Assembly: GCA_013112575.1 (NCBI GenBank)
Contig: JABFGG010000011.1
Span: forward strand, 55,500 to 119,499
Direction: 5' to 3'
Length of the DNA: 64,000 nt
Origin: Chloroflexota bacterium
GTDB taxonomy: Bacteria; Chloroflexota; Anaerolineae; Anaerolineales; UBA11579
Part shown: one piece after another, positions 33,460 to 42,244 of the stretch
Layout: every line of letters begins with the position of its first letter
Numbering within the stretch: position 1 is the first letter of the stretch
Notes under the pieces: model-generated
The model's input: only the letters and a program-made list of their open reading frames with translations
Database searches by the model: none
Told to the model about the DNA's origin: nothing
Position numbers and translations under genes: made by a program

Positions 33460-33764
33460 ACTAGGCAATCCTTTGGATGTAAGCGAGGTACTTATTAATC
33501 AACATCTGAGGGATTCCTCCCTCTCTCGCTTTGCTCGATCAGTCGGAATAACAGTACTTGTCATTCCGAGCGAAGCGAGGAATCCCTCAAAACATCTTAA
33601 TAAAATACCTTTTCCACAAAAATAACTAAAGAAAAGTAAATCACACATTTTTCGAATAAAAACGCAAAACGTAGCGCAACCAGCCCACACGTTTTGCGTT
33701 TTACATTAAGCACTTTCACCCTTGCGTTACAATACATCACTGTCTAACCAGACAAGAGGCCGCT
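33460..33764. other. intergenic region with hairpin element and terminator
   Basis: About 305 bases with no gene. It contains a REP/MITE-like hairpin (33508-33588, separate entry) and a 14-bp dyad, AAAACGCAAAACGT (33659-33672) and ACGTTTTGCGTTTT (33689-33702), which can act as a terminator for the preceding gene. The rest is a promoter region for the fusion gene at 33765. Confidence 0.6.
33508..33588. repeat. REP/MITE-like 81-bp imperfect hairpin
   Basis: Outer arms GAGGGATTCCTC (33508-33519) and GAGGAATCCCTC (33577-33588) are perfectly complementary. Inner arms are CTCGCTTTGCTCG with CGAGCGAAGCGAG (one mismatch), and TCGGAATAACA with TGTCATTCCGA (one mismatch), closing a short loop. It resembles the widespread TCATTCCGAGCGAAGCGAGG dispersed palindrome family, which RAYT-type transposases are thought to mobilise. 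Confidence 0.85.
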
Positions 33765-36266
33765 ATGTCCATCGATGTTGAACTGTACCGTCGCGAAATC
33801 CGCGTTTCTAACGACCCACTTGTCCGCCTGTCTGCCATTGACCTGCATCCCGACCATGCTGAACACACCCTGGTCCTGATCCACGGCTTTGGGGGCTGGT
33901 CACGCCAGTGGAAGTACCAGTTGCTGGAGTTCTCCGCCCGCAACCGCGTCATCGCCATCGACCTGCGCGGCAATGGCCGCTCCAATGCCCCTCGCAGCGA
34001 ATATGACATGCAGGAAACGGTCAGCGACATCCATAAAGCCCTGGAAGTGCTGGAGGTCGAGGACAAGGTCGTGATCGTTGGTCATTCCTTTGGCGGGGCC
34101 ATAGCCACGGACTTTGCCCTGGCCCATCCAGAGAAAGTCGAACGGCTGGTGATGATCGCCACGGCTGGCGAGTTCGACCTCAATCCATTCTTGAAATTCC
34201 TGCTGGCTTTGCCCACTCCGCTACTTAACGCCGCCGGGCCTTTTGTGCGCAGTTGGATCAGCGCCCCGCCGCGCGTTATGAAACGCGCCTATGACAACAA
34301 TTTATCGAAGTGGGTCGGGTGGGACAAGTTTGGCGAATTGACTGTGCCAACCATGGTCATTCGCGGCAACCGCGACCGCGTCTTCAGCAGCCCGGCCTTT
34401 GAAGAAGTCGCCCATCGCATTCCCGGTGCGGAAGAGGTCAATGTAGGCGCTTCGGGCCACATGGTGCAGTTAGAACGCCGTGACGCCGTCAACCGTGCCC
34501 TGCATCGTTTTATGAAAGACACGCCCCGCTCCTGGCGCGAAGATGACAATACTGGCGATGGTGGCCCCGGCGCGGAATTGCTGGCAGAGCGCCCCTGGTT
34601 GAGCCACTATGAGGAAGGCGTACCTGATACGGTTGCCATCCCCAACGTGTCTCTGCCACGCATGTTGCGCTCGGCTGTGCGTCGTTTCCCCTTACGGCCG
34701 GCGGTAATCTTTGAAGGCAAACGCCTGACCTACCGCCGCCTCAACCAGGAAACCAATCGCTTTGCCAATGCCTTGCGCTCACTGGGGGTAGATAAGGGTG
34801 ACCGCGTCATGCTTCTAATGCCCAATATCCCCCAATTCGTCATCGGTTTCTTTGGTATTCTCAAGGCCGGAGCCACGGCAGTGTTCACCCTGCCGCTCAA
34901 CCAGCCCGATGAGATCATCCGCCAGATTGAGGATGCCGACGTTAAGGTCTTGGTGACCATCAACCAGTTCGGCAAACTGGCCGAGAAGGCCCTGGCTACC
35001 ACCCAACTTGAGCACGTCATTTTCAGCAATGCTTCGGATTACTTACCGCTGCTCAAACAGATCGGCCTGCTATTCTCCTCTGCCCGACGCAAATCCTTCA
35101 GCCTGCCCATCAAGTTGGAAAAGGGCATGCACGAACTCGGCAAAATGCTCTACAAGCACAGCCGTTCGGCCCCCGAGATCAATTTAGACCCCGATGACCT
35201 GGCTGTCATTCAATTCACCGGCGGTACCACTGATGCCCCCAAAGGTGTGATGCTTTCCCACCGCAACCTGGTGGCTAATACTGTACAAATGCGCCACTGG
35301 ATGCCTGCTGCCCAGGAGGGTAAAGAACGCTTCCTATGCGTGATCCCCTTCTCCCACGCCTATGGACTGACGGCCTCTCTCAACGTCGGTATCTCGGTGG
35401 GGGCCACATTGATCCTCAAGGCCAATTTTGAAGTCGAGGATACTCTCAAGTCCATTAAGCGCTACAAGCCCACCATCTTCCCAGCAGTACCACACATGTA
35501 CGTGGGCATCAGCAATTTCCCTGGAGTGCGTCGTTTTAACGTGGCCTCCATCAATGCCTGCATCAGCGGTGCGGCCCCCCTGCCTGTGGAGGTTCAGGAA
35601 CGCTTTGAGAAGCTCACCAAGGGACGTCTGGTGGAAGGCTACGGACTTACAGAGGCTTCCCCCGGCACGCACGCCAACCCGCTCAACGGATTGCGCAAGG
35701 TCGGCTCGATTGGCATTCCCATGCCCTCCACCGAATCACGTGTGGTCTCGCTCAAAAACCACCGCAAGGTCATGCCTGTGGGCCAGATCGGCGAATTGGC
35801 CGTGCGTGGCCCCCAAATCATGCAGGGTTACTGGAACAACCCCAAGGCTACCAAAAATGCCATTACGCGCGACGGTTGGCTGCTCACTGGCGACGTGGCC
35901 CAGATGGATGAGGACGGTTACTTCCGCATAATTGCTCGCAAAGCGGACATGTGGTATCCTGAAAAACCTGAGGAGCCGGCCTTCCCGCGCGACGTTGAAG
36001 AGGTGCTCTTTGAGGTCCCCCAGGTCGATGAAGCAGCAGTTGTAGCCATTGCAGGCCAGGCAATTGCCTTTGTGATTTCCAAAGGCAAGAAGCCCACGGC
36101 CGAGTCGCTCATTGCCTATTGCAAACGCCGTTTGCCGCCGGCTTTGGTTCCTAAATTAGTGATTTTTGTAGAGGATTTCCCGCGCACCTTTATTGGCAAA
36201 GTCTTACGGCGCGAACTAGCTCGAAGATATGAACAACACCAACAACAACCACCGCTTGCCGCTTAA
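33765..36266 (+). CDS. alpha/beta hydrolase - AMP-dependent ligase fusion
   Basis: An 833-residue two-domain protein. Residues 1-260 are an alpha/beta hydrolase with VLIHGFGGWSRQW (oxyanion region), nucleophile GHSFGG (Ser near 107), acid in GNRDRVF, base in ASGHMVQ. Residues about 290-820 are an acyl-CoA-synthetase/ANL ligase: FTGGTTDAPKGVMLSH (P-loop), YGLTEASPGTH (A5), GWLLTGDVAQMDEDGYF (A7-A8), and PRTFIGKVLRREL with the catalytic lysine. It probably adenylates a fatty or aromatic acid, and the hydrolase may remove wrong esters or supply the acid. The fusion resembles the OleB-OleC architecture, but OleB uses Asp where this has Ser. A second hydrolase gene overlaps its end. Confidence 0.85.
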   Translation: MSIDVELYRREIRVSNDPLVRLSAIDLHPDHAEHTLVLIHGFGGWSRQWKYQLLEFSARNRVIAIDLRGNGRSNAPRSEYDMQETVSDIHKALEVLEVEDKVVIVGHSFGGAIATDFALAHPEKVERLVMIATAGEFDLNPFLKFLLALPTPLLNAAGPFVRSWISAPPRVMKRAYDNNLSKWVGWDKFGELTVPTMVIRGNRDRVFSSPAFEEVAHRIPGAEEVNVGASGHMVQLERRDAVNRALHRFMKDTPRSWREDDNTGDGGPGAELLAERPWLSHYEEGVPDTVAIPNVSLPRMLRSAVRRFPLRPAVIFEGKRLTYRRLNQETNRFANALRSLGVDKGDRVMLLMPNIPQFVIGFFGILKAGATAVFTLPLNQPDEIIRQIEDADVKVLVTINQFGKLAEKALATTQLEHVIFSNASDYLPLLKQIGLLFSSARRKSFSLPIKLEKGMHELGKMLYKHSRSAPEINLDPDDLAVIQFTGGTTDAPKGVMLSHRNLVANTVQMRHWMPAAQEGKERFLCVIPFSHAYGLTASLNVGISVGATLILKANFEVEDTLKSIKRYKPTIFPAVPHMYVGISNFPGVRRFNVASINACISGAAPLPVEVQERFEKLTKGRLVEGYGLTEASPGTHANPLNGLRKVGSIGIPMPSTESRVVSLKNHRKVMPVGQIGELAVRGPQIMQGYWNNPKATKNAITRDGWLLTGDVAQMDEDGYFRIIARKADMWYPEKPEEPAFPRDVEEVLFEVPQVDEAAVVAIAGQAIAFVISKGKKPTAESLIAYCKRRLPPALVPKLVIFVEDFPRTFIGKVLRRELARRYEQHQQQPPLAA

Positions 36267-37038
36267 CTATATTTCAGAGGGGGATGGACCCGTTGTGGTC
36301 CTAATCCACGGCATGGCCGCTTCCATGCGCACCTGGGACTACCAGATCCCGGCACTGCTGGAGGCTGGTTATCGTGTCTACGCCTTTGACCTCCTCGGCC
36401 ATGGAGACAGTGCCAAACCCAGTGACCCGGCCTATTACCACATCGATGAGATCTATACCCACGCCGCCGAATGGCTGCTGGAATTGGGCCAGCAGCAACC
36501 CCTGACTCTGATCGGCCACTCCCTGGGCAGTTACGTGGGCCTCAACTTTACGCACCAGTACCCTGACCTGGTTGAGCGCATGGTCATGTTCAACCCTTTT
36601 TATTCGCAGCGCCAGCTATCACCGGTCATCCAGTGGGCCTCGGGGCGCACGGCGAAACTCAGTGCTAAATTCCTCGAAATGGCACCTATGTGGGCCATTG
36701 ACCCCTTTGTGCGCTACAACCGCAACATCGCCAACAACCTCGAAAACGAAGCCATCGTGCAAATGGCCCTAGATTACAAACGCGTCGACCCGCGCATCAT
36801 GTACACTGCCCCCACCGTCGGTGACCTGCTGCCGCGTGCTACCGAACTGCAACACCCCACCCTGGCCATCTGGGGCGATAAAGACCTGACACTGACCCCG
36901 CGCTTCTACCCAGAACTCGTAGACGCCATGCCGCAGGCCGAAGGCCACTCCGTGAGCGGTGCAGGCCACACCCCCCACCTCACCAATTATGGCGAGGTCA
37001 ATCCTCGCATGCTGGACTTTTTAAACCAGGCCATTTAG
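36229..37038 (+). CDS. alpha/beta hydrolase
   Basis: A 269-residue alpha/beta hydrolase. LIHGMAASMRTWDYQIPAL is the oxyanion loop, GHSLGS the nucleophile elbow, WGDKDLTL the acid strand, and SGAGHTPHL the histidine. It resembles epoxide-hydrolase/haloperoxidase-like esterases, but the serine nucleophile excludes haloalkane dehalogenase chemistry. It starts 38 bases before the stop of the ligase fusion, in another frame, so the two are translated together and probably act on related substrates. Confidence 0.85.
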   Translation: MNNTNNNHRLPLNYISEGDGPVVVLIHGMAASMRTWDYQIPALLEAGYRVYAFDLLGHGDSAKPSDPAYYHIDEIYTHAAEWLLELGQQQPLTLIGHSLGSYVGLNFTHQYPDLVERMVMFNPFYSQRQLSPVIQWASGRTAKLSAKFLEMAPMWAIDPFVRYNRNIANNLENEAIVQMALDYKRVDPRIMYTAPTVGDLLPRATELQHPTLAIWGDKDLTLTPRFYPELVDAMPQAEGHSVSGAGHTPHLTNYGEVNPRMLDFLNQAI

Positions 37039-37104
37039 GTTATTTATTAGAATAGTAGTTGAGGGATTATAGCTTTCAATACTAGCAGTAAAGGGAGGCT
37101 TCTC

Positions 37105-39048
37105 ATGTTAATCACCAAAGTCCAAGTAAAAAACTATCGGTCGATAGTCGATGAAACTCTCACTATTGACAACTTGACAGCACTAGTTGGTGCAAATGGA
37201 GCTGGCAAATCTACGTTTTTGAAAGCACTAGACCTGTTTTATAGCACCGCACCAAAGATAGAAACTCAAGATTTCTATAATGACGACTACTCAAATCCTA
37301 TTGAAATAATAGTCACATATAAAGTTGAGTCAGCTGAAGCCAAGGAACTATTCTCGAAATATATTGAGGGGGATCAATTAACTGTCGTATTATCAATTAG
37401 TTGGGATGATGGAAAACCAAAGTACTTACTACATGGCTCTACTTTGCAGATAAAAGATTTTTTCCGTATTAGAAGTCTTGGAAAAGCAGGAGACCAAAAG
37501 GCTCTATACAATAAACTAAAAGAACAGGAAGAGTATTCTAGTCTCCCTGCATGGCGAAATCAAAATCAAGCTATAGAAGCCCTAACCCAATGGGAAACTG
37601 AAAATCCCAAAAAGTGCGAGAGGCTTAGAGATGATGGTTCATTCTTTGGCTTCCGTCAAGTTGGACAGGGTTACTTAGGTAGGTTTTCTAAATTCCTATT
37701 TGTAGAGGCAGTTAGGGATGCTTCAGAAGATTCTTTGGAAACCAAAGGTACAGTTCTATCAATCCTACTCGACTTGGTAGTAAGGAGTGTCATTGCTAGC
37801 AAAAAGGAGTTTCAAAGTCTTCAGTCCGAAACCCAACAAAAATACGATGAACTTCTAAATCCAAAAAAAACTTCCGAATTACCAGAACTTGCAAATAACC
37901 TAACCCAAACACTTAATACCTTTGTACCAGATGCCCAAATAGATCTTGAATGGTTACCTTTGGGAGAAGTAAATATTCCCATGCCGCAAGCCCTTGTTAA
38001 GCTTGTTGAAGATGGCTACCCATCTTCTGTGGATAGAACTGGTCATGGTTTGCAAAGAGCATATTTGCTAGCGCTTCTTCAACATCTAGCTCAAGCGCAA
38101 ACTTTGGCTGTTGCTGAAGAGGAAAAAGTTTCGGATAAAAAACCTATTGTTCCAAACTTAGTGCTTGCCATTGAAGAACCTGAGCTTTATCAACATCCTA
38201 GTAGACAACGTCATTTTGCTCACATCTTGCTGCAACTAGCTGAGGGGCATATTCCTGGGGTAGCGAATAAAACTCAAGTATTGTATGGAACTCATTCGCC
38301 TCTTTTTGTAGGAATTGAAAGAATAAATCAAATTCGATTGCTACGAAAAACCCACTATAAAAAAGACCTGCCCAAAACTACAACTTCTATTCAAGTATCT
38401 CTCGATGAGGTTGCAGAAAAGCTGTGGATTGCTCATGATAAGCCAGGAGAAAAATATACTGCTCAAACCCTAGAGCCCAGAATGCAAACAATAATGACAC
38501 CTTGGATGAGCGAAGGCTTTTTTGCTGATGTTGTGGTTCTAGTAGAAGGAGAAGATGATAGATCAGCATTATTAGGAGTAGCAAAAACAAGAGATTTAAC
38601 TTTGGAAAGCATGGGAGTAGCAATAATCCCATGTGGAGGAAAAACAAATCTTGATCGTCCTACTATCATTTTTAGAGAGCTGGGAATTCCAGTTTACACA
38701 ATATGGGATAGTGATAAAGATGCAAGAAATCCCAAACCTGAACAAAATAGAGCCTTATTGAAAATAGTAGAGTCTGAGTTAGACGAAGATTGGCCAAACA
38801 CCATTGAACACAATTTTGCTTGCTTCGAAAATAATTTGGAAACAACTCTGAAAGATGAATTTGGTGAAGATAAATATACACAGCTGCTAGCAAAATGCAA
38901 AAAGGATTACGATATCCCTAAAGATAAAGATGCAATCAAGAATCCATATGTGATTGCAAACATGGTTAGCATTGCCAAAAGTCAAGGGATTGAAGTAAAA
39001 AGTTGTGAAACAATAATCGATAACGTACTAAATTTAAAAGTAAGCTGA
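37105..39048 (+). CDS. OLD-family ATPase-TOPRIM nuclease
   Basis: A 647-residue OLD-type protein. Residues 1-50 carry an RecF-like N-terminus with VGANGAGKST (Walker A, 28-37); the ABC ATPase core runs to about 400 with LAIEEPELYQHPSRQ (Walker B, about 352-366). The C-terminal TOPRIM domain has VVLVEGEDDRSAL (about 476-488), PCGGKTN and WDSDKDA (near 535), so metal-binding acids are complete. OLD nucleases degrade or nick DNA and act against phage or in recombination. No UvrD-like gajB follows, so it is a class 1, single-gene type. Strong AT bias against neighbours means recent transfer. Confidence 0.88.
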   Translation: MLITKVQVKNYRSIVDETLTIDNLTALVGANGAGKSTFLKALDLFYSTAPKIETQDFYNDDYSNPIEIIVTYKVESAEAKELFSKYIEGDQLTVVLSISWDDGKPKYLLHGSTLQIKDFFRIRSLGKAGDQKALYNKLKEQEEYSSLPAWRNQNQAIEALTQWETENPKKCERLRDDGSFFGFRQVGQGYLGRFSKFLFVEAVRDASEDSLETKGTVLSILLDLVVRSVIASKKEFQSLQSETQQKYDELLNPKKTSELPELANNLTQTLNTFVPDAQIDLEWLPLGEVNIPMPQALVKLVEDGYPSSVDRTGHGLQRAYLLALLQHLAQAQTLAVAEEEKVSDKKPIVPNLVLAIEEPELYQHPSRQRHFAHILLQLAEGHIPGVANKTQVLYGTHSPLFVGIERINQIRLLRKTHYKKDLPKTTTSIQVSLDEVAEKLWIAHDKPGEKYTAQTLEPRMQTIMTPWMSEGFFADVVVLVEGEDDRSALLGVAKTRDLTLESMGVAIIPCGGKTNLDRPTIIFRELGIPVYTIWDSDKDARNPKPEQNRALLKIVESELDEDWPNTIEHNFACFENNLETTLKDEFGEDKYTQLLAKCKKDYDIPKDKDAIKNPYVIANMVSIAKSQGIEVKSCETIIDNVLNLKVS

Positions 39049-39412
39049 GATCCAGATAATTTTACTACTCAATGTTTAGCTTCTCTTTTCTTTTTGACTA
39101 AATACTCAAAGGTACATTAAGCCTACATACAGGTACATTAATTCACCTTTTTTCGCCCTTGACCCACACTCGGTACCCCCACCAGTGCAGTGTCCCTTTC
39201 CACTGACCCCCACATCTGATATTCCGGCAAAAACCCGCCAACCCAATCTATGCTTAACCCTACATACCCTACATTAAGTACATTAACCATCTGGTTAACT
39301 ATCGAGTTGGTACAAATCTCCTACTCCAATCCTGATAACCTTTGTCCATTTCCCCCGTTGGAAAGACATGATCCACGCCATACCCAGCCAACCCGCGTGG
39401 AGGAGGTGTACC
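39049..39412. other. intergenic region with TACATTAA repeats and conserved leader
   Basis: About 364 bases with no gene. TACATTAA occurs four times (39113-39120, 39134-39141, 39270-39277, 39279-39286), and a dyad TTAACCA/TGGTTAA spans 39284-39299. The last 85 bases (39328-39412) are the conserved leader shared with the Ig-domain paralogue at 7101. The repeats could be regulatory iterons or traces of AT-rich DNA brought with the OLD gene. Confidence 0.5.
39328..39412 (+). promoter_or_regulatory. conserved promoter/leader, copy B
   Basis: AATCCTGATAAC (39328-39339), CGTTGGAAA, TGATC and CGTGGAGGAGGT upstream of the ATG match the leader of the gene at 7101 with the same spacing (85 versus 84 bases). 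The promoter is therefore inferred to be shared, as a regulon of at least two secreted proteins. Confidence 0.55.
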
Positions 39413-40702
39413 ATGAAGCGTTCTTTCCAATTCCTGGCAATCCTCGTCATCGCCCTCGTCATCCCCCAATTTGCCTATGCTACTCCCGCTGCACAACGCT
39501 GCGAGCCTTCCACTGCAGTGCTTTCCGGCAACAATGCAATATACGAAACCGAGCCAGGCGAAGTGGTGCGCCACACCTGGAGCTTCGAAAACAATGGCTA
39601 TTGCGACTGGCCGCGCGGCGTCCAGTTTGTCTTTGTCGGCGGCGAGCGTTTCAGCGGCCCCCACACCTATGACCTAGACCAACTGGCTCCCGGCCAAACA
39701 GCCAGTGTGGTTGCCGACCTGCAAGCTCCCTCCAGCGCCGGGGAATATGTAGGTGAGTGGCAATTACGTTCAAAAGACATCGCGCTCAGCGAGAAACTAC
39801 CCGTGAGTTTTGCAGTCGTTGCCCTTCAGATCGCGCTGCCTGCCTCCGACCCGGTGCGAAACAACGGTGATTTTACCCAGGAGCCCGGGCCAAGAGAGCC
39901 TGCAGGAGATGTAGTCATTGAACCGCTTTTTATGGGTGAAGTGCCTCACATTGCCTCATTTGGAGATTTGATCGAAATTCCACCGGGCGAAACCGTTGAT
40001 GGTGAAATAGTCTGTGAGCAAGGCTTTCCAGTGGGCGCCCATTGGCATTCTCCCACCCATCTATGGGAACCTGACACAGATCAAGCTCCCAGGATATACC
40101 GATCCCAGGGCGGAGGGGATTCCTGGCGCTTTGGTTTTCGCAACCCATCAAATGAAGTTTCCGCTTACTACTTTGCCTCAGTGCGCTGTCTGGTCAATGC
40201 ACCGGGTAGTACTTTCAACGTGACTATACCCCTCAATCTTTTTGCTAGGCAATCTGCTACGGCAAACGCAATCTGCCCAGGCGATAGTGTAATCGTAGGT
40301 GGTGGCTTCGACCTCCAGGCTGGCAGTGGGGTCGAGTTACGCACAAGCGATTCAGACATGGCAAGCAATAGCTGGGAATTAAAAGCTTACAATCCGGCAG
40401 CCGCAGCCACCGCCGTAACAGTGGCTGCAACCTGCTATAGTGATGAAGGCGCAAGTGTTAGCAGGTCGACCTCGGGCTGGAAAGAAGCTGACTCAGGTGA
40501 GATAGCGGCGGCCGGGGCTACATGCCCGGAAGGCACATTAACCACCAACGGCGGGTTTGGCCACATCGGTTTCATCTACTACTATTCCAAGCCTTATATC
40601 ACTCATCTGGGCAACGGCACAACCTGGTTGGTAAGGGTTTGGAACCCATCTATTATTGATCACCATGTATATGCATCGGCTACCTGCTTATCGCTACCCT
40701 AA
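39413..40702 (+). CDS. secreted NBR1-type Ig-domain protein with Cys-pair repeats (B)
   Basis: A 429-residue paralogue of the protein at 7101. The ATG at 39413 follows CGTGGAGGAGGT. Signal peptide 1-24, ending FAYATPAAQRC. The Ig domain at about 28-140 reads HTWSFENNGYCDWPRGVQF and LAPGQTASVVADLQAP, like the other copy. The three Cys-pair repeats follow: GEIVCEQG..., ANAICPGDSVIVGGGF..., GATCPEGTLTTNGGFGHIGF..., each ending in Ala-x-Cys or similar. A short Asp/Pro linker separates domains. The two proteins are clearly related along the whole length but not near-identical, so the duplication is old. A role at the cell surface is likely. Confidence 0.75.
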   Translation: MKRSFQFLAILVIALVIPQFAYATPAAQRCEPSTAVLSGNNAIYETEPGEVVRHTWSFENNGYCDWPRGVQFVFVGGERFSGPHTYDLDQLAPGQTASVVADLQAPSSAGEYVGEWQLRSKDIALSEKLPVSFAVVALQIALPASDPVRNNGDFTQEPGPREPAGDVVIEPLFMGEVPHIASFGDLIEIPPGETVDGEIVCEQGFPVGAHWHSPTHLWEPDTDQAPRIYRSQGGGDSWRFGFRNPSNEVSAYYFASVRCLVNAPGSTFNVTIPLNLFARQSATANAICPGDSVIVGGGFDLQAGSGVELRTSDSDMASNSWELKAYNPAAAATAVTVAATCYSDEGASVSRSTSGWKEADSGEIAAAGATCPEGTLTTNGGFGHIGFIYYYSKPYITHLGNGTTWLVRVWNPSIIDHHVYASATCLSLP

Positions 40703-40720
40703 AGATAAAGAGTAGTATAA

Positions 40721-40750
40721 AAAGGGCGAGGAAAATCCTCGCCCTTTTTT
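40721..40750. terminator. bidirectional intrinsic terminator
   Basis: AAAGGGCGAGG (40721-40731) pairs with CCTCGCCCTTT (40737-40747) over AAAAT, followed by T residues to 40750. The A tract on the left also gives a T tract for the convergent amylase gene. Confidence 0.92.
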
Positions 40751-40771
40751 CTTGGAACATATATATTTTGC

Positions 40772-42172
40772 CTATAAGTTGCCCAAATACACAGCACCCC
40801 ACGGCGGAAGATCGACTGTCACTCCCTCATCCCCCACGCGGCAACGGGCTTCACTCAAATAATCCTGCACCTTTTGCCCATCTTCCCAATCCAGCTCAGT
40901 GACTGGAATAGTGAGCTTGCAACTCTTCTCCGTAGCATTGAGAACAACAAGAACCTGTTCGTCACCCAGGCAGCGGGCAAAGGCGTAGTAACGCATGTCA
41001 TCGCTCGCCACGATACGTTTATAGTCCCCGCGCCGCAAGGCATTGGATGTTTTGCGGGCGGCGATAAGCTTTTTGGCCCAGACATGTAAATCGTGGTTCC
41101 ACTGGCTTTCATCCCAAGGGAAAGCACGCCGGTTCTGGGGGTCCTTATCGCCGGTGACACCCACCTCATCGCCATAATAAATCGCCGGCGCGCCGGGGAA
41201 GGCGAACTGCAATGCAAAAGCAAGTTTAGCTTTTGCAACATCTTCATCGACACGGGTCAGCAGGCGACGCGTGTCATGCGACCCCAGCGGCACATACATG
41301 GCGTAAACGTTGTCACGGGGGTAAACCGTCAGCAGGTGCTCCAGGCTCTCCGCCAAAGTGGACATCTTGCCGCCATTTAGCAAGATATCCAGCACGGCAT
41401 TGCGCACCGGGTAATTCATCACCCCGTCAAAGTGGGTGTCGTTCACCCAGCGCGGGTCGGCTTCCCAGATCTCGCCCACAATGTAGGCATCCGGATTGGC
41501 AGATTTGACCACCCTGCGAAACTCCTCCCAAAAAGTATCGTCATCGATCTCGGCAGGCACGTCCAGGCGCCAGCCATCAGCCCCTTGCTCTATCCAATAT
41601 CGGGCAACATCAAAGATGAACTGGCGGACCTGTGGGTTGTCAGTGTTGAATTTGGGCAGGTCCTTGATACCCCACCAGGCGGCGTAATCATTCGAATCAC
41701 CATTGGAATAAGCATCAATGGGGAATTTATGGATGTGGAACCAATCCTTATAACCGGATTCCTCACCATTCTCCAGGATGTCGTTAAATTGGAACAAACC
41801 GCGGCCGCTGTGATTAAAGACCCCATCAATGATGACTTTGACGTGATTGCTATGGGCCACATCCAGCAAAGCCCTGAAATCATCCATGGTGCCCAGGCGG
41901 GGGTCGATCTTGTAATAATCAACCGTGTGATAACGGTGGTTCGCGGATGATTGAAAGATGGGGTTTAGGTATAGGGCGGTAATGCCCAGGTCGAGCAGAT
42001 AATCGAACTTCTGGATGACACCGCGCAGGTCGCCTCCCTGAAAGCCGTGAATAGTAGGTTCTGCGCCCCAGGGCTGGACGTTGGGAGGGTCGATGCTGCT
42101 ATCGCCATTGGCAAAGCGGTCGGGGAATATCTGGTAAAAGATCTGATCTTGCACCCAATAAGGAACGGTCAT
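40772..42172 (-). CDS. GH13 alpha-amylase-family enzyme
   Basis: A 466-residue cytoplasmic GH13 protein of the neopullulanase/cyclomaltodextrinase-like type. (beta/alpha)8 motifs: HRYHTVDYYKIDPRLGT, IIDGVFNHSGRGL (region I), GWRLDVPAEI (region II, nucleophile Asp), IVGEIWEADPRWVND (region III, acid/base Glu), and LGSHDTRRLL (region IV, Asp). The N-terminal carbohydrate-binding domain of classical neopullulanase is missing, so it is a short form, and there is no signal peptide. It likely hydrolyses maltodextrins inside the cell. An AGGA site precedes the ATG at 42172. Confidence 0.92.
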   Translation of the reverse strand: MTVPYWVQDQIFYQIFPDRFANGDSSIDPPNVQPWGAEPTIHGFQGGDLRGVIQKFDYLLDLGITALYLNPIFQSSANHRYHTVDYYKIDPRLGTMDDFRALLDVAHSNHVKVIIDGVFNHSGRGLFQFNDILENGEESGYKDWFHIHKFPIDAYSNGDSNDYAAWWGIKDLPKFNTDNPQVRQFIFDVARYWIEQGADGWRLDVPAEIDDDTFWEEFRRVVKSANPDAYIVGEIWEADPRWVNDTHFDGVMNYPVRNAVLDILLNGGKMSTLAESLEHLLTVYPRDNVYAMYVPLGSHDTRRLLTRVDEDVAKAKLAFALQFAFPGAPAIYYGDEVGVTGDKDPQNRRAFPWDESQWNHDLHVWAKKLIAARKTSNALRRGDYKRIVASDDMRYYAFARCLGDEQVLVVLNATEKSCKLTIPVTELDWEDGQKVQDYLSEARCRVGDEGVTVDLPPWGAVYLGNL

Positions 42173-42244
42173 TCGTAATTCCTGGCTAAAATAAATTTAC
42201 AAGGCGGCTATAATAGCACACACTTTTTATCCTATCGAGGTACT

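Noticed and set aside
33765..36266. OleB-OleC fusion
   Set aside because: The hydrolase has Ser, not Asp, as nucleophile, and oleA/oleD are missing nearby. I call it only OleBC-like in architecture.
37105..39048. Gabija system
   Set aside because: The OLD protein resembles GajA, but no UvrD-like gajB follows. The next gene is a secreted Ig-domain protein.
39113..39299. CRISPR-like repeats
   Set aside because: The repeat is 8 bases long, unevenly spaced and has no adjacent cas gene.
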